A stretch of 64,000 nt of DNA. It comes from CAJXZP01 sp041563475 (GTDB lineage Bacteria > Bacteroidota > Bacteroidia > Flavobacteriales_G > Salibacteraceae). Where the stretch lies: the NCBI GenBank assembly GCA_041563475.1, contig JBFFMY010000010.1, positions 1-64,000 on the forward strand, in the 5' to 3' direction. The notes beneath the pieces were generated by a model. That model was not told where the DNA came from, did no database searches, and saw only the letters and a program-made list of their open reading frames with translations. Numbering within the stretch: the stretch's first letter is position 1; every line of letters begins with the position of its first letter. Position numbers and translations under genes: made by a program. Below are positions 16,637 to 25,062 of the stretch, piece by piece.

Positions 16637-17851
16637 TTATAGCGCATCTGCGACTACGAATGTGCTTCCACCTACGTAAACCATATCATCTGCTTGAGAA
16701 TCAGTCACAGCAGCATTTAAGGCTTCTTTTACAGACGAAAAAACTTTTGATTTAAATGCATTTGAATCAAAAAATTCTTTTAATTCTTCTACCTCCATAG
16801 CCCGCTGAATAGAAGGTTGACATAAATAATATTGTGCATCCTTAGGCAATAATTCTAAAATACCTTGAGGGCTCTTATCATTTACCATTCCGAACACAAT
16901 ACGTAAATTATTAAAGCTTTGACGTTTGATTTGTTGCATGGTATAGGTCAAGCCCTCTTTATTATGTGCTGTATCGGCAACAACCAATGGGTTTTGTTGC
17001 AAAATTTCCCAACGTCCTCTAAGACCCGTATTACCCGTCATATTGTAAATTCCCTTTCGAATATTATCAGAAGTTATTTCAAAATTATACGGAGATAATA
17101 AGAGTATCGCCTGCGTAGCTGTTTGGATATTTTTTTGCTGATAGTTTACAAAATCAGACACATCCAAAATTTTCGGTTGTTGGTCGGCAAATAGTATTTT
17201 CGAATTAGATTCTCGTGCCTTATCTAAAAAGACATGAGAAACTTCTTCCTGCGTTTCACCAATAATTACGGGTATCTCCGGTTTAATAATTCCTGCTTTT
17301 TCTCTTGCTACTAATTGGAGAGTGTTACCTAAAAATTGAGTGTGATCCAATCCAATGTTTGTGATTACGGAAAGTAATGGCGTAATTACATTGGTAGAGT
17401 CTAGCCTACCCCCTAAACCAGTCTCAATTACGGCTAAATCAACCTTCTTTTGAGCGAAATATTCAAATGCCAAACCAACTGTCCATTCAAAAAATGAGGG
17501 CTGAACCTCGTCAAATATTTTTAAATTACGTTGCACAAAATCTACCACATAATCCTCGGAAATCATTTCTCCGTTGATTTTTATTCGCTCCCTAAAATCC
17601 AACAAATGAGGTGAGGTATATAACCCCACCCTGTATCCAGATTCCTGCAAAATTGAGGCAATAAAATGAGATGTTGAACCCTTTCCATTTGTTCCTGCAA
17701 TATGAATCGATCTAAATTTATTTTCAGGATTACCTAGGAGGGTACAAATTTTTATGGTATTGGATAAATCCGCTTTATATGCCGCCTGTCCCGTACGTTG
17801 ATACATGGGTAACTGGGTGAACAAATATTCTAATGTTTCAGAATAGTTCAT
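16637..17851 (-). CDS. folC: Bifunctional dihydrofolate/folylpolyglutamate synthase
   Basis: 404 residues. FolC adds glutamate to dihydropteroate and then to reduced folates in the cytoplasm. The ATP-binding loop IHIAGTNGKGSTSHF (about 49-63), followed by LYTSPHLLDFRERI, and the later TGLGGRLDSTN and DTAHNKEG motifs are those of the Mur-ligase-like FolC family. Its ATG overlaps the stop of the TonB-like gene (shared bases at 17851), suggesting translational coupling in an exbB-exbD-tonB-folC operon. That linkage looks like conserved gene order rather than functional need. Confidence 0.95.
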   Translation of the reverse strand: MNYSETLEYLFTQLPMYQRTGQAAYKADLSNTIKICTLLGNPENKFRSIHIAGTNGKGSTSHFIASILQESGYRVGLYTSPHLLDFRERIKINGEMISEDYVVDFVQRNLKIFDEVQPSFFEWTVGLAFEYFAQKKVDLAVIETGLGGRLDSTNVITPLLSVITNIGLDHTQFLGNTLQLVAREKAGIIKPEIPVIIGETQEEVSHVFLDKARESNSKILFADQQPKILDVSDFVNYQQKNIQTATQAILLLSPYNFEITSDNIRKGIYNMTGNTGLRGRWEILQQNPLVVADTAHNKEGLTYTMQQIKRQSFNNLRIVFGMVNDKSPQGILELLPKDAQYYLCQPSIQRAMEVEELKEFFDSNAFKSKVFSSVKEALNAAVTDSQADDMVYVGGSTFVVADAL

Positions 17852-18660
17852 TACTCAACACGGAAATCGTAAATAATTTTTCCTTTTTGAATTACTGGAG
17901 CGTCATTCTGTGGTTGCCATTTGGTTTTTTTAGCCGCTTCAAGAGCTTTTGAAGTCAAACAATCCGCAAAATTTGTCGTTCCTTTAGCAATATTTGCATA
18001 GGTAACTATACCATCTCTATCTACTTTAACTTCTATTACAACCTTCCCGACTTCTAAACAATCTGGATCGGGTTTAGGTTTAGATAGGGCAGCACGTCCA
18101 CCCAAAGAGTAGTTTCCATCGCCACTTCCTCCTCCGGTATACGATTGCCCATTTTCAGACCCATCCGTTTGACCCTTATCACCGGGCTGATCATCCGGAC
18201 CTTCTCCTCCACCCGACTGTGAATTGGGTTTGTTGAACGCATTACTAGTTTGCGCCATTTTCTTTCTAAATTCTTCTTGTTCCCTCTCTTTTTGGGCCTT
18301 TTCTGCCGCAGCCTTTTCTGCCGCTATTTCTTGAGGTGTTTTTGGCTTGGGCGCCTCAATGGTTTCTACATTATCCTGGGTTACAATATCTTGAGACGCA
18401 TCCTGAGGTTGTGCATCATCCGGAATTGGAATCACCTCTTCTACTGGGTCTGGCTGAGGTTCTGCTTGCTCTCCTGTGACCTCCGGTTGGACTTCGCCAC
18501 TACCCATATCCGTGGTGCCCAAATTAACTGTCAATCCGGTTTCTGGAAAAGGAACAGTGTAGGTCAATCCGTAATACAGAAAAAAAGCAATAAGGAGAAC
18601 ATGGAACAGAATTGTTCCAATTAAACCTTCTCTTTTTTCTCTTTCCTTCGGAATAACCAT
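17851..18660 (-). CDS. TonB-like energy transducer
   Basis: 269 residues. A single membrane segment lies at about 14-32 (TILFHVLLIAFFLYYGL). It is followed by a long Pro/Glu/Gln-rich linker, a coiled-coil-like Ala/Glu/Lys stretch (about 110-135), a Gly/Asp/Ser-rich spacer (about 148-188) and a C-terminal TonB domain (about 195-269, with VEVKVDRDGIVTYANIAKGT and QKGKIIYDFRVE). TonB spans the periplasm and passes proton-motive energy from ExbB/ExbD to outer-membrane receptors. ExbD is 4 bases upstream in the same operon. TolA-like function is possible but the C-terminus is TonB-type. Confidence 0.87.
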   Translation of the reverse strand: MVIPKEREKREGLIGTILFHVLLIAFFLYYGLTYTVPFPETGLTVNLGTTDMGSGEVQPEVTGEQAEPQPDPVEEVIPIPDDAQPQDASQDIVTQDNVETIEAPKPKTPQEIAAEKAAAEKAQKEREQEEFRKKMAQTSNAFNKPNSQSGGGEGPDDQPGDKGQTDGSENGQSYTGGGSGDGNYSLGGRAALSKPKPDPDCLEVGKVVIEVKVDRDGIVTYANIAKGTTNFADCLTSKALEAAKKTKWQPQNDAPVIQKGKIIYDFRVE

Positions 18661-18664
18661 AAAC

Positions 18665-19057
18665 TTACTTTCCTCTAGTTGCTAAAACCATTTGAAATTT
18701 ATTGCGATTTGCTATTTCCATAACAGAAACAACATATTTCACTTCTACCGTTTCATCTGGACGTAAAACAAAAGCGGGTTTTTCTTCTCCATTTAACATG
18801 GCTTGAAGAGTTCGCTCTAATTGATCAAATGACACTTGTCGTTGACCCACAAAAAATTTATTGTCGTCTGTAATGGTAACTGCCACTTGACCTTTATTTG
18901 GAGTTCTTACACTACTCTTTGGTAGCAATACATCTACACCATTCGGGCTAATCATGGTAGATGCAATGATGAAAAATACAAGTAACAAGAACACAATATC
19001 TGTCATAGACGACATATTGAATTCTGCACTAACCTTACTTCTTCCTTTAACTGACAT
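18665..19057 (-). CDS. exbD: ExbD/TolR-family proton-channel subunit
   Basis: 130 residues. One N-terminal membrane segment (about 17-38) contains the proton-path aspartate in MSSMTDIVFLLLVFFIIAS, followed by a periplasmic domain of ExbD/TolR type (VLLPKSSV, FVLRPDETVEVKYVVSVMEIA). With ExbB it forms the inner-membrane proton channel that energises TonB. It lies 2 bases after exbB and 4 before the tonB-like gene. TolR versus ExbD cannot be settled by sequence alone; the following TonB favours ExbD. Confidence 0.9.
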   Translation of the reverse strand: MSVKGRSKVSAEFNMSSMTDIVFLLLVFFIIASTMISPNGVDVLLPKSSVRTPNKGQVAVTITDDNKFFVGQRQVSFDQLERTLQAMLNGEEKPAFVLRPDETVEVKYVVSVMEIANRNKFQMVLATRGK

Positions 19058-19059
19058 AA

Positions 19060-19749
19060 TTATGCTGGTTCTTGAAGCATATCAATAAATCGTACTGAAA
19101 GCTCATCCATTTTATACGCTACTTTATCTACTCTGCCTACCAAAATATTATAGGATAAATATGCTATAATACCAATAACCAATCCAGCAGCGGTGGTCAC
19201 CATAGCTTGCATAATCCCACCCGCTAATTGATCCAATTCCACACTATTACCTGCGGTGTTCATTTCGTGAAATGCAGCCATCATTCCTATAACCGTACCT
19301 AAGAATCCGATCATCGGTGCAGCTCCCGCAATAGTTGCTTCCATAGAAAGTGACTGTTCCAATTTAGTGATTTCTAGTTTACCTTCACTTTCAATCGCTA
19401 AACTAATATCCGACATTGGTTTCCCAACGCGCATTAACCCTTTTTCAATCATTCTTGAATAAGGATTATTTACATCCTTACAAATTCTTCGTGCACTTTC
19501 AATTTCTCCTTTAAGAACTGCTTCACGCACGGGAGCCATAAAAGACGTATCCCCTTTTACAACTCTAGATACCGAAAGATAACGTTCAATAAAAATGTAA
19601 ACAGCAATTATGGACAGTATTCCTAATGGAATCATAATATACCATCCACCACCAATCAAAAGGTTCATTATTGATAATGTTTCCTCGTGAGGAATAATAT
19701 CAGCCGTATCAGCGGCAACTGTCATTTGTAAAAACAATCCTGGATTCAT
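19060..19749 (-). CDS. exbB: MotA/TolQ/ExbB proton-channel family protein
   Basis: 229 residues with three membrane segments (about 33-52, 138-160 and 180-202). The conserved MotA/TolQ/ExbB region (ATIAGAAPMIGFLGTVIGMM and AMVTTAAGLVIGIIAY) is present. It is the pentameric channel subunit that powers TonB with ExbD. It opens the exbB-exbD-tonB-folC run, 47 bases after nhaD. The likely clients include the OprC-like receptor in this window. Confidence 0.92.
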   Translation of the reverse strand: MNPGLFLQMTVAADTADIIPHEETLSIMNLLIGGGWYIMIPLGILSIIAVYIFIERYLSVSRVVKGDTSFMAPVREAVLKGEIESARRICKDVNNPYSRMIEKGLMRVGKPMSDISLAIESEGKLEITKLEQSLSMEATIAGAAPMIGFLGTVIGMMAAFHEMNTAGNSVELDQLAGGIMQAMVTTAAGLVIGIIAYLSYNILVGRVDKVAYKMDELSVRFIDMLQEPA

Positions 19750-19796
19750 AATTTGATTTTCTAAATTAAATAACGTTTAAAATTCAATTCTATTCT

Positions 19797-21233
19797 TTAC
19801 ATTAAAGTATTTTCTAAATAATAAAATATTGCACCAGCAAAATAACCTGCTAACGCCAATAACGATATTTTTCTAATATACCATACAAAATTTATCTTCA
19901 GAATACCCATAACAGCTACTCCTGCAGCAGAACCAATAATTAAGGCACTTCCTCCAGTACCCGCACAATAAGCCAAGAACTCCCAAAAAGGATGATCCGT
20001 AGGGTACGCAATTCCAGCTTCAAAAGGAGCCACCTCATACATTCCCATAGCACCTGCTACCAATGGGACGTTATCTACAACAGAAGAAAGCAACCCGATA
20101 ATAACATTTATAGCGTAAATATTACCTTCCATAGCTACTTCAAGATATTTTGCTAAATCCAATAATTGACCTGCACTTGATAATGCCCCTACAGCTAATA
20201 AAATCCCCAAAAAGAACATAACCGATGGCGTGTCTATTTTACGAATAACACCCCCAACTGACAGTTTAGACCGCGCATGGATACTTTTTCTTTTATGGAT
20301 GATTTCCGTAACCGCCCACATTAAACCTAACCCTAACATAACACCCATAAATGGGGGTAAGTGGGTTACTGTTTTATAAATAGGAACAAACAATAAACTT
20401 CCAACACCTAATATGAAAACCAAATTTCTTTCTCCATCAGTGGTTATTCTTACATCATCTTCATCAGAAACTTCTGGCTTTCTTACACTTCCCTTTAAGG
20501 TAAAAGAAAGAATGCCTAAAGGAACCATCAATGCAATAAAGGATGGGATGAAAATTCCGGTAACAATATGAGAAGCTGTAATATTACCTCCAATCCATAA
20601 CATAATTGTTGTAACATCACCAATTGGAGACCAAGCCCCACCCGCATTTGCAGCAATAATAATCACACCGGCAAACAACCATAAATCTTCTTTATCTCTA
20701 ATCAACTTTTTAAGTAATGCTGACATTACAATGGCAGTGGTAAGATTATCCAAGGCAGCAGAGAAGAAAAAGGTTAGTAAACTTAAAATCCAAATCAATT
20801 GAATTTTTTTAGCTGTTTTAATTCTATCTGTTATTACCGCAAAACCATCATGGGCATCAATTACTTCAACAATGGTCATTGCACCCAATAAGAAGAATAA
20901 AATTTCGGCTATCTCCATTACATGGTGCTCTAACTCATGTAAAATATAGTGATTTGATATCTGCCCAACAGTATCTCCTGATAATCTTAACGCTTCCGCA
21001 TCCCCCGTAATAAATTCTCTGAAACTTTTTAAATACTCCCCAGAGTTGGTGAATAATTCATCAAACCCCCAAGAATAATTAATACCTAGTATGCTATCTG
21101 CACCAAAAACGAAAACGGTCCAAACCAACACCCCGGTAATTAAAGCAGATGCCGCCTTATCAACGTGAATATTATGTTCTAATGCAATGGCTAAATAACC
21201 AATTACAAAAATTAATATCATTAAAGTGTACAT
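19797..21233 (-). CDS. nhaD: Sodium:proton antiporter, NhaD type
   Basis: 478 residues with about a dozen membrane segments. NhaD exchanges Na+ (or Li+) for protons at the inner membrane, in keeping with a marine or brackish life. Motifs of the family are ALDNLTTAIVMSALL, ANAGGAWSPIGDVTTIMLW and LLSSVVDNVPLVAGAMGMYE, with conserved Asp/Asn pairs in the half-helices, and a C-terminal CAGTGGSALIIGSAAGVA segment. A minus-strand TATCTTTG -7-like box lies at 21311-21304, about 70 bases upstream. It may head the transcript into exbB. Confidence 0.93.
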   Translation of the reverse strand: MYTLMILIFVIGYLAIALEHNIHVDKAASALITGVLVWTVFVFGADSILGINYSWGFDELFTNSGEYLKSFREFITGDAEALRLSGDTVGQISNHYILHELEHHVMEIAEILFFLLGAMTIVEVIDAHDGFAVITDRIKTAKKIQLIWILSLLTFFFSAALDNLTTAIVMSALLKKLIRDKEDLWLFAGVIIIAANAGGAWSPIGDVTTIMLWIGGNITASHIVTGIFIPSFIALMVPLGILSFTLKGSVRKPEVSDEDDVRITTDGERNLVFILGVGSLLFVPIYKTVTHLPPFMGVMLGLGLMWAVTEIIHKRKSIHARSKLSVGGVIRKIDTPSVMFFLGILLAVGALSSAGQLLDLAKYLEVAMEGNIYAINVIIGLLSSVVDNVPLVAGAMGMYEVAPFEAGIAYPTDHPFWEFLAYCAGTGGSALIIGSAAGVAVMGILKINFVWYIRKISLLALAGYFAGAIFYYLENTLM

Positions 21234-21303
21234 AATTCTTAAATTTTAATAGAAATTCTCAAAGTTTTTTTGACGCGCCAAAGCAACACCAAATACTTAA
21301 AAC

Positions 21304-21311
21304 CAAAGATA
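21304..21311 (-). promoter_or_regulatory. Possible -7 box upstream of nhaD
   Basis: The minus strand reads TATCTTTG, matching TAnnTTTG, 70 bases before the nhaD start. No -33 TTG at proper spacing is seen. Confidence 0.35.
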
Positions 21312-21392
21312 ACTTTCCCGATTTTTTGTTGCTGATTTTAAACAATACTTGTTAACAGAGAAATATTAAAACAATCATCATGTTTTTGGCAA

Positions 21393-22463
21393 CTATTCAT
21401 GGCTAGGGAACACCATTTTTCCTGAAGAATGATCCTGGTTTGCCCCAGTCACAGAGTACAAAACATTATTTTCATTTCGCTTTCTCAACACCCCTAAAAA
21501 AGCAAAAATCAGTGCCTCCTTGAAATCTATAATTGAATTATTGGGTACTACAAACTCAGCAGGTGAATTGGACTGTAAAGATTGCATCAAAAAAGAATTA
21601 AAAGCACCTCCTCCAGTTACTAAAACCGATTCAATTTTATTATCCATGACCACTTTGTTTATCTGAATTGAAATATGGCTAACAATAGTAAATAGCACAT
21701 TTGGGATTGCATATTCATCGAGAAGCAAAGGATAGATATTTTTTTCTACCCATTCTATCCCCAAAGATTTGGGGAAGTTTTGACTATAAAACTCAAGATT
21801 ATTCAGTTCTTCCAATAACTCAGGAATCAGTTCACCAGTTCTTGCCACATCTCCATTTTTATCAAATGGAAGCCCAATTCTTCTGGCTAAAAAATTTAAA
21901 ACGATGTTTACTGGACAAATATCAAACGCAACCCTCTTTTGGTTACTCTCAAATGAAATATTTGCAAACCCACCCAAATTTAAACATGCCTCGAAATTGG
22001 TGAAAAGAAGTTTATCACCAATTGGCACAAGGGGAGCTCCTTGACCACCAAGTTTCACATCCTGAACTCTAAAATCATATATAACTGGCAATGAAGTAGT
22101 ATCACTTAGAGTTTGACCATCCCCAATCTGAACGGTAAGACCTTCATCTGGTAGATGATGAATGGTATGCCCATGACTTGAAATAAAATCAATATTTGAA
22201 ATGTTATTTTGCCGAATAAAACTCAATACCTGCTCCCCTAGTAAATAACCATATTCAACATTCAGATTTGCTAATTGAATAGAGTTTAAATCTCTGGCTG
22301 AATTTAAATTGTTTAGCCATTTATTTGAGTAGGAAAGTGTTTCCGCACAAAGAATATTAAAACTCCATTGATGGTTTTCCTTTTCAAATGTGCAATACGC
22401 GATGTCCAAGCCATCCATAGAAGTGCCAGACATTAGCCCAATTACATTATAAACCTCTCCCAT
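21393..22463 (-). CDS. anmK: Anhydro-N-acetylmuramic acid kinase
   Basis: 356 residues. AnmK phosphorylates and opens 1,6-anhydro-MurNAc from peptidoglycan turnover to MurNAc 6-phosphate. The N-terminal LMSGTSMDGLDIA (about 9-21), SSHGHTIHHLP, LGGFANIS and the C-terminal LVTGGGAFN nucleotide motif are typical of the sugar kinase/hsp70-like fold. It is divergent from the acyl-CoA dehydrogenase, with 86 bases between. The length is normal. Confidence 0.94.
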   Translation of the reverse strand: MGEVYNVIGLMSGTSMDGLDIAYCTFEKENHQWSFNILCAETLSYSNKWLNNLNSARDLNSIQLANLNVEYGYLLGEQVLSFIRQNNISNIDFISSHGHTIHHLPDEGLTVQIGDGQTLSDTTSLPVIYDFRVQDVKLGGQGAPLVPIGDKLLFTNFEACLNLGGFANISFESNQKRVAFDICPVNIVLNFLARRIGLPFDKNGDVARTGELIPELLEELNNLEFYSQNFPKSLGIEWVEKNIYPLLLDEYAIPNVLFTIVSHISIQINKVVMDNKIESVLVTGGGAFNSFLMQSLQSNSPAEFVVPNNSIIDFKEALIFAFLGVLRKRNENNVLYSVTGANQDHSSGKMVFPSHE

Positions 22464-22549
22464 TTTTGATGACTTTTGTTTTGAAATTTATTCAGCGATA
22501 AACCTTATTTTCGCAGGCTATATTTAGTGAATAATTTTAAGACAAAATA

Positions 22550-23692
22550 ATGGATTTTCAGTTAACAGAAGAGCAATTAGCGGTTAGAGATGCTGCTAGA
22601 GATTTTGCCCGAAATGTAATTTCAAAAACAGTATTAGAAAGAGACGAAAGTCAAAAATTCGGTACGGAAGAAATTCGTCAATTAGGTGAGCTAGGGTTTA
22701 TGGGGATGATGGTTGATCCCAAATATGGTGGAAGCGGCATGGATACCGTTTCATATGTTTTAGCGATGGAAGAAATCTCCAAAGTGGATGCATCCATTTC
22801 TGTAGCAATGTCTGTTAATAATTCATTGGTTTGTTGGGGACTTGAAAAATACGGTTCTGAAGATCAAAAAATGAAATATTTGGTTCCATTAGCTTCTGGA
22901 CAAAAATTAGGTGCTTTTTGCTTATCAGAACCAGAAGCAGGTTCTGATGCTACTTCGCAGAGAACCATGGCTGTAAAGGATGGCGATCATTATATCCTTA
23001 ACGGAACAAAAAATTGGATCACAAATGGAAGCAGCGCATCTACATACATTGTTATTGCCCAAACAAATCCTGAACTAGGCCATAAAGGTATTAGTGCATT
23101 TATTGTGGAAAGAGGAATGGAAGGGTTTGTTGTTGGAGCAAAAGAAAACAAAATGGGAATTAGGAGTTCCGATACCCACACTTTACTTTTTAACGATTGC
23201 AGAGTTCCAGCAGCAAACAGAATTGGAGAAGAAGGGTTTGGTTTCAAATTCGCCATGATGATATTAGAGGGTGGTAGAATTGGTATTGCCTCCCAAGCCT
23301 TAGGAATTGCTTCTGGTGCATTTGAACTTTCTGTTGAATATGCAAAAACTAGAACTGCATTTGGAAAACCAATTTCGGAGCATCAGGCGATTGCCTTTAA
23401 ACTTGCGGATATGGCTACCCAAATTGATGCTGCAAGGCTTCTTTGTCTACAAGCAGCATGGTTAAAAGATCAACATTTACCCATTACGAAAGCAGGTGCG
23501 ATGGCAAAAGAATTTGCATCTAGAGTAGCTATGGAAGTTACGGTAGAGGCCGTTCAAGTACATGGCGGATATGGTTTCGTGAAAGAATATCATGTTGAAC
23601 GTATGATGCGTGATGCAAAAATCACACAGATTTATGAGGGAACCTCAGAAATCCAAAAAATAGTAATTGGCCGTTCTGTATTGAAAGAATAA
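22550..23692 (+). CDS. Acyl-CoA dehydrogenase (short-chain/butyryl type)
   Basis: 380 residues, a FAD enzyme that introduces the trans-2 double bond into acyl-CoA. Conserved features are CLSEPEAGSDA and NGTKNWITNG in the middle beta domain and the catalytic base E363 in QIYEGTSEIQ, at the position used by short-chain and medium-chain enzymes. Its stop codon directly abuts the stop of the convergent murF (23690-23692 against 23693-23695), with no spacer. A plus-strand terminator lies 58 bases downstream, inside murF. The substrate length cannot be fixed. Confidence 0.94.
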   Translation: MDFQLTEEQLAVRDAARDFARNVISKTVLERDESQKFGTEEIRQLGELGFMGMMVDPKYGGSGMDTVSYVLAMEEISKVDASISVAMSVNNSLVCWGLEKYGSEDQKMKYLVPLASGQKLGAFCLSEPEAGSDATSQRTMAVKDGDHYILNGTKNWITNGSSASTYIVIAQTNPELGHKGISAFIVERGMEGFVVGAKENKMGIRSSDTHTLLFNDCRVPAANRIGEEGFGFKFAMMILEGGRIGIASQALGIASGAFELSVEYAKTRTAFGKPISEHQAIAFKLADMATQIDAARLLCLQAAWLKDQHLPITKAGAMAKEFASRVAMEVTVEAVQVHGGYGFVKEYHVERMMRDAKITQIYEGTSEIQKIVIGRSVLKE

Positions 23693-24976
23693 TTACAAAA
23701 GAGGTTTCAGACTTTCTAGTTGCATACCTCTTGAACCTTTTAATAAAATTATCGCTCCTTCGGGGGCGATTTTTTTGAGGTATATTTCCGCTTCGGTTTT
23801 TTGCGCAAACCTGGTAAAAGTATCATCTTCAATGGCTTTGTAATAATTCTCCCCAATAAAAATTACCTCATCAAATTTCAAAGACATCGCAAGAGTTGAT
23901 ATATTTCTATGTTCCATTTCACTATACCTACCCAGCTCAAACATATCACCTAAAATGGCAATTTTTGATTTATTCGTTTTTATTTCATCAAAGCTCTTTA
24001 ATGCTTCTTCAACGGAAGAAGGGTTGGCATTATAGGCATCCATAATGAGGGTATTTTTTTTCGTTTCCTCAACTTGTGAGCGATTATTATCGGGATAGTA
24101 ATCTGAAAGAGCATCTGATATTTTACGGCCATCCACTTTAAAATATTTACCAATACAATAAGCGAGCTTAATATTATTAAAATTAAATGCCCCAAACAAT
24201 TTCGTTGTAACCGTATTTCCCAATTCGTCCTCAAACGTAACTACAGGATTAGCATGCAAATATTTAATATACGAAAATGAGTCTATTTCACCGTAGCTGA
24301 TTTGTTCTATGTGTGAATTCAACATACTTGAAACCAAGGCATCTGAAGCATCAATAAACGCAACCCCATTAGTTTTATCCAGGTAATCAAACACCTCCTT
24401 TTTGGCCAATATATTATTCTCAAAGGAGCCAAATCCTTCCAAATGATCCTTCCCTACATTCGTCACGAAACCGAAATTGGGTTTTGCAATTTCACACAAT
24501 TGCTCAACTTCCTTTGGGTGATTATCCCCCATTTCAACCAAGGCAATTTCATGATTTGAATTTAATTCTAGCAAAGTCAAAGGAACCCCAATATGATTAT
24601 TTAAATTTCCTTTGGTATAGCCAATTTCATATTTCTGGGACAAGACTTCGCGAATGAGCTCCTTCGAAGTCGTTTTTCCATTAGAACCCGTTATTGCAAT
24701 TACTGGAATTGAAAATTGACCCCGATGAAATGAAGCCAATTCCTGAAGGGTTGTTAATACATTCTCTACTAAAATGCAGCGATTATCAGTGCAATATTCA
24801 CTCTCATCAACCACAGCATAAGACGCGCCATTTTCAAGTGCTAGCTCTGCAAATCTATTGCCGTTAAACGTCTCCCCTTTTAGGGCAAAAAACATAGATT
24901 TTGGAAGGATGTTTCGAGTATCTGTACTCACTAATCCCGATTCCATAAACAAAGAATGTAGTTGTTTAATTTGCAT
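23693..24976 (-). CDS. murF: UDP-N-acetylmuramoyl-tripeptide--D-alanyl-D-alanine ligase
   Basis: 427 residues from the ATG at 24976. The frame is open further upstream to 25111, but that part would overlap gldJ and its terminator and has no family similarity. MurF joins D-Ala-D-Ala to the UDP-MurNAc-tripeptide in the cytoplasm, the last soluble peptidoglycan precursor step. The ATP loop AITGSNGKTTSKELI, the central VEMGDNHPKEVEQL and VTNVGKDHLEGFGS, and the C-terminal DAYNANPSS are diagnostic. It follows gldJ, as I recall it doing in other flavobacteria. Confidence 0.95.
   Translation of the reverse strand: MQIKQLHSLFMESGLVSTDTRNILPKSMFFALKGETFNGNRFAELALENGASYAVVDESEYCTDNRCILVENVLTTLQELASFHRGQFSIPVIAITGSNGKTTSKELIREVLSQKYEIGYTKGNLNNHIGVPLTLLELNSNHEIALVEMGDNHPKEVEQLCEIAKPNFGFVTNVGKDHLEGFGSFENNILAKKEVFDYLDKTNGVAFIDASDALVSSMLNSHIEQISYGEIDSFSYIKYLHANPVVTFEDELGNTVTTKLFGAFNFNNIKLAYCIGKYFKVDGRKISDALSDYYPDNNRSQVEETKKNTLIMDAYNANPSSVEEALKSFDEIKTNKSKIAILGDMFELGRYSEMEHRNISTLAMSLKFDEVIFIGENYYKAIEDDTFTRFAQKTEAEIYLKKIAPEGAIILLKGSRGMQLESLKPLL
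23751..23776 (+). terminator. Plus-strand terminator inside the murF coding region
   Basis: The stem ATCGCTCC / GGGGCGAT (23751-23758 and 23763-23770, one wobble pair) closes a TTCG tetraloop between C and G and is followed by six more Ts. On the plus strand it would end the acyl-CoA dehydrogenase transcript 58 bases past its stop, within the antisense of murF codons. Confidence 0.7.
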
Positions 24977-25013
24977 GTTATAAATAATTAAAAGCCCAAA
25001 TGTAGCGCATAAA

Positions 25014-25037
25014 AAAGCCCCGCAATAGCGAGGCTTT
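25014..25037 (-). terminator. Terminator after gldJ
   Basis: The minus strand reads AAAGCCTCGC, loop TATT, GCGGGGCTTT (one mismatch), followed by Ts. It lies just after the gldJ stop and before the murF start, which argues against the long upstream murF start. Confidence 0.7.
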
Positions 25038-25062
25038 AAAATTTTATAACTTTCTAATAGAT

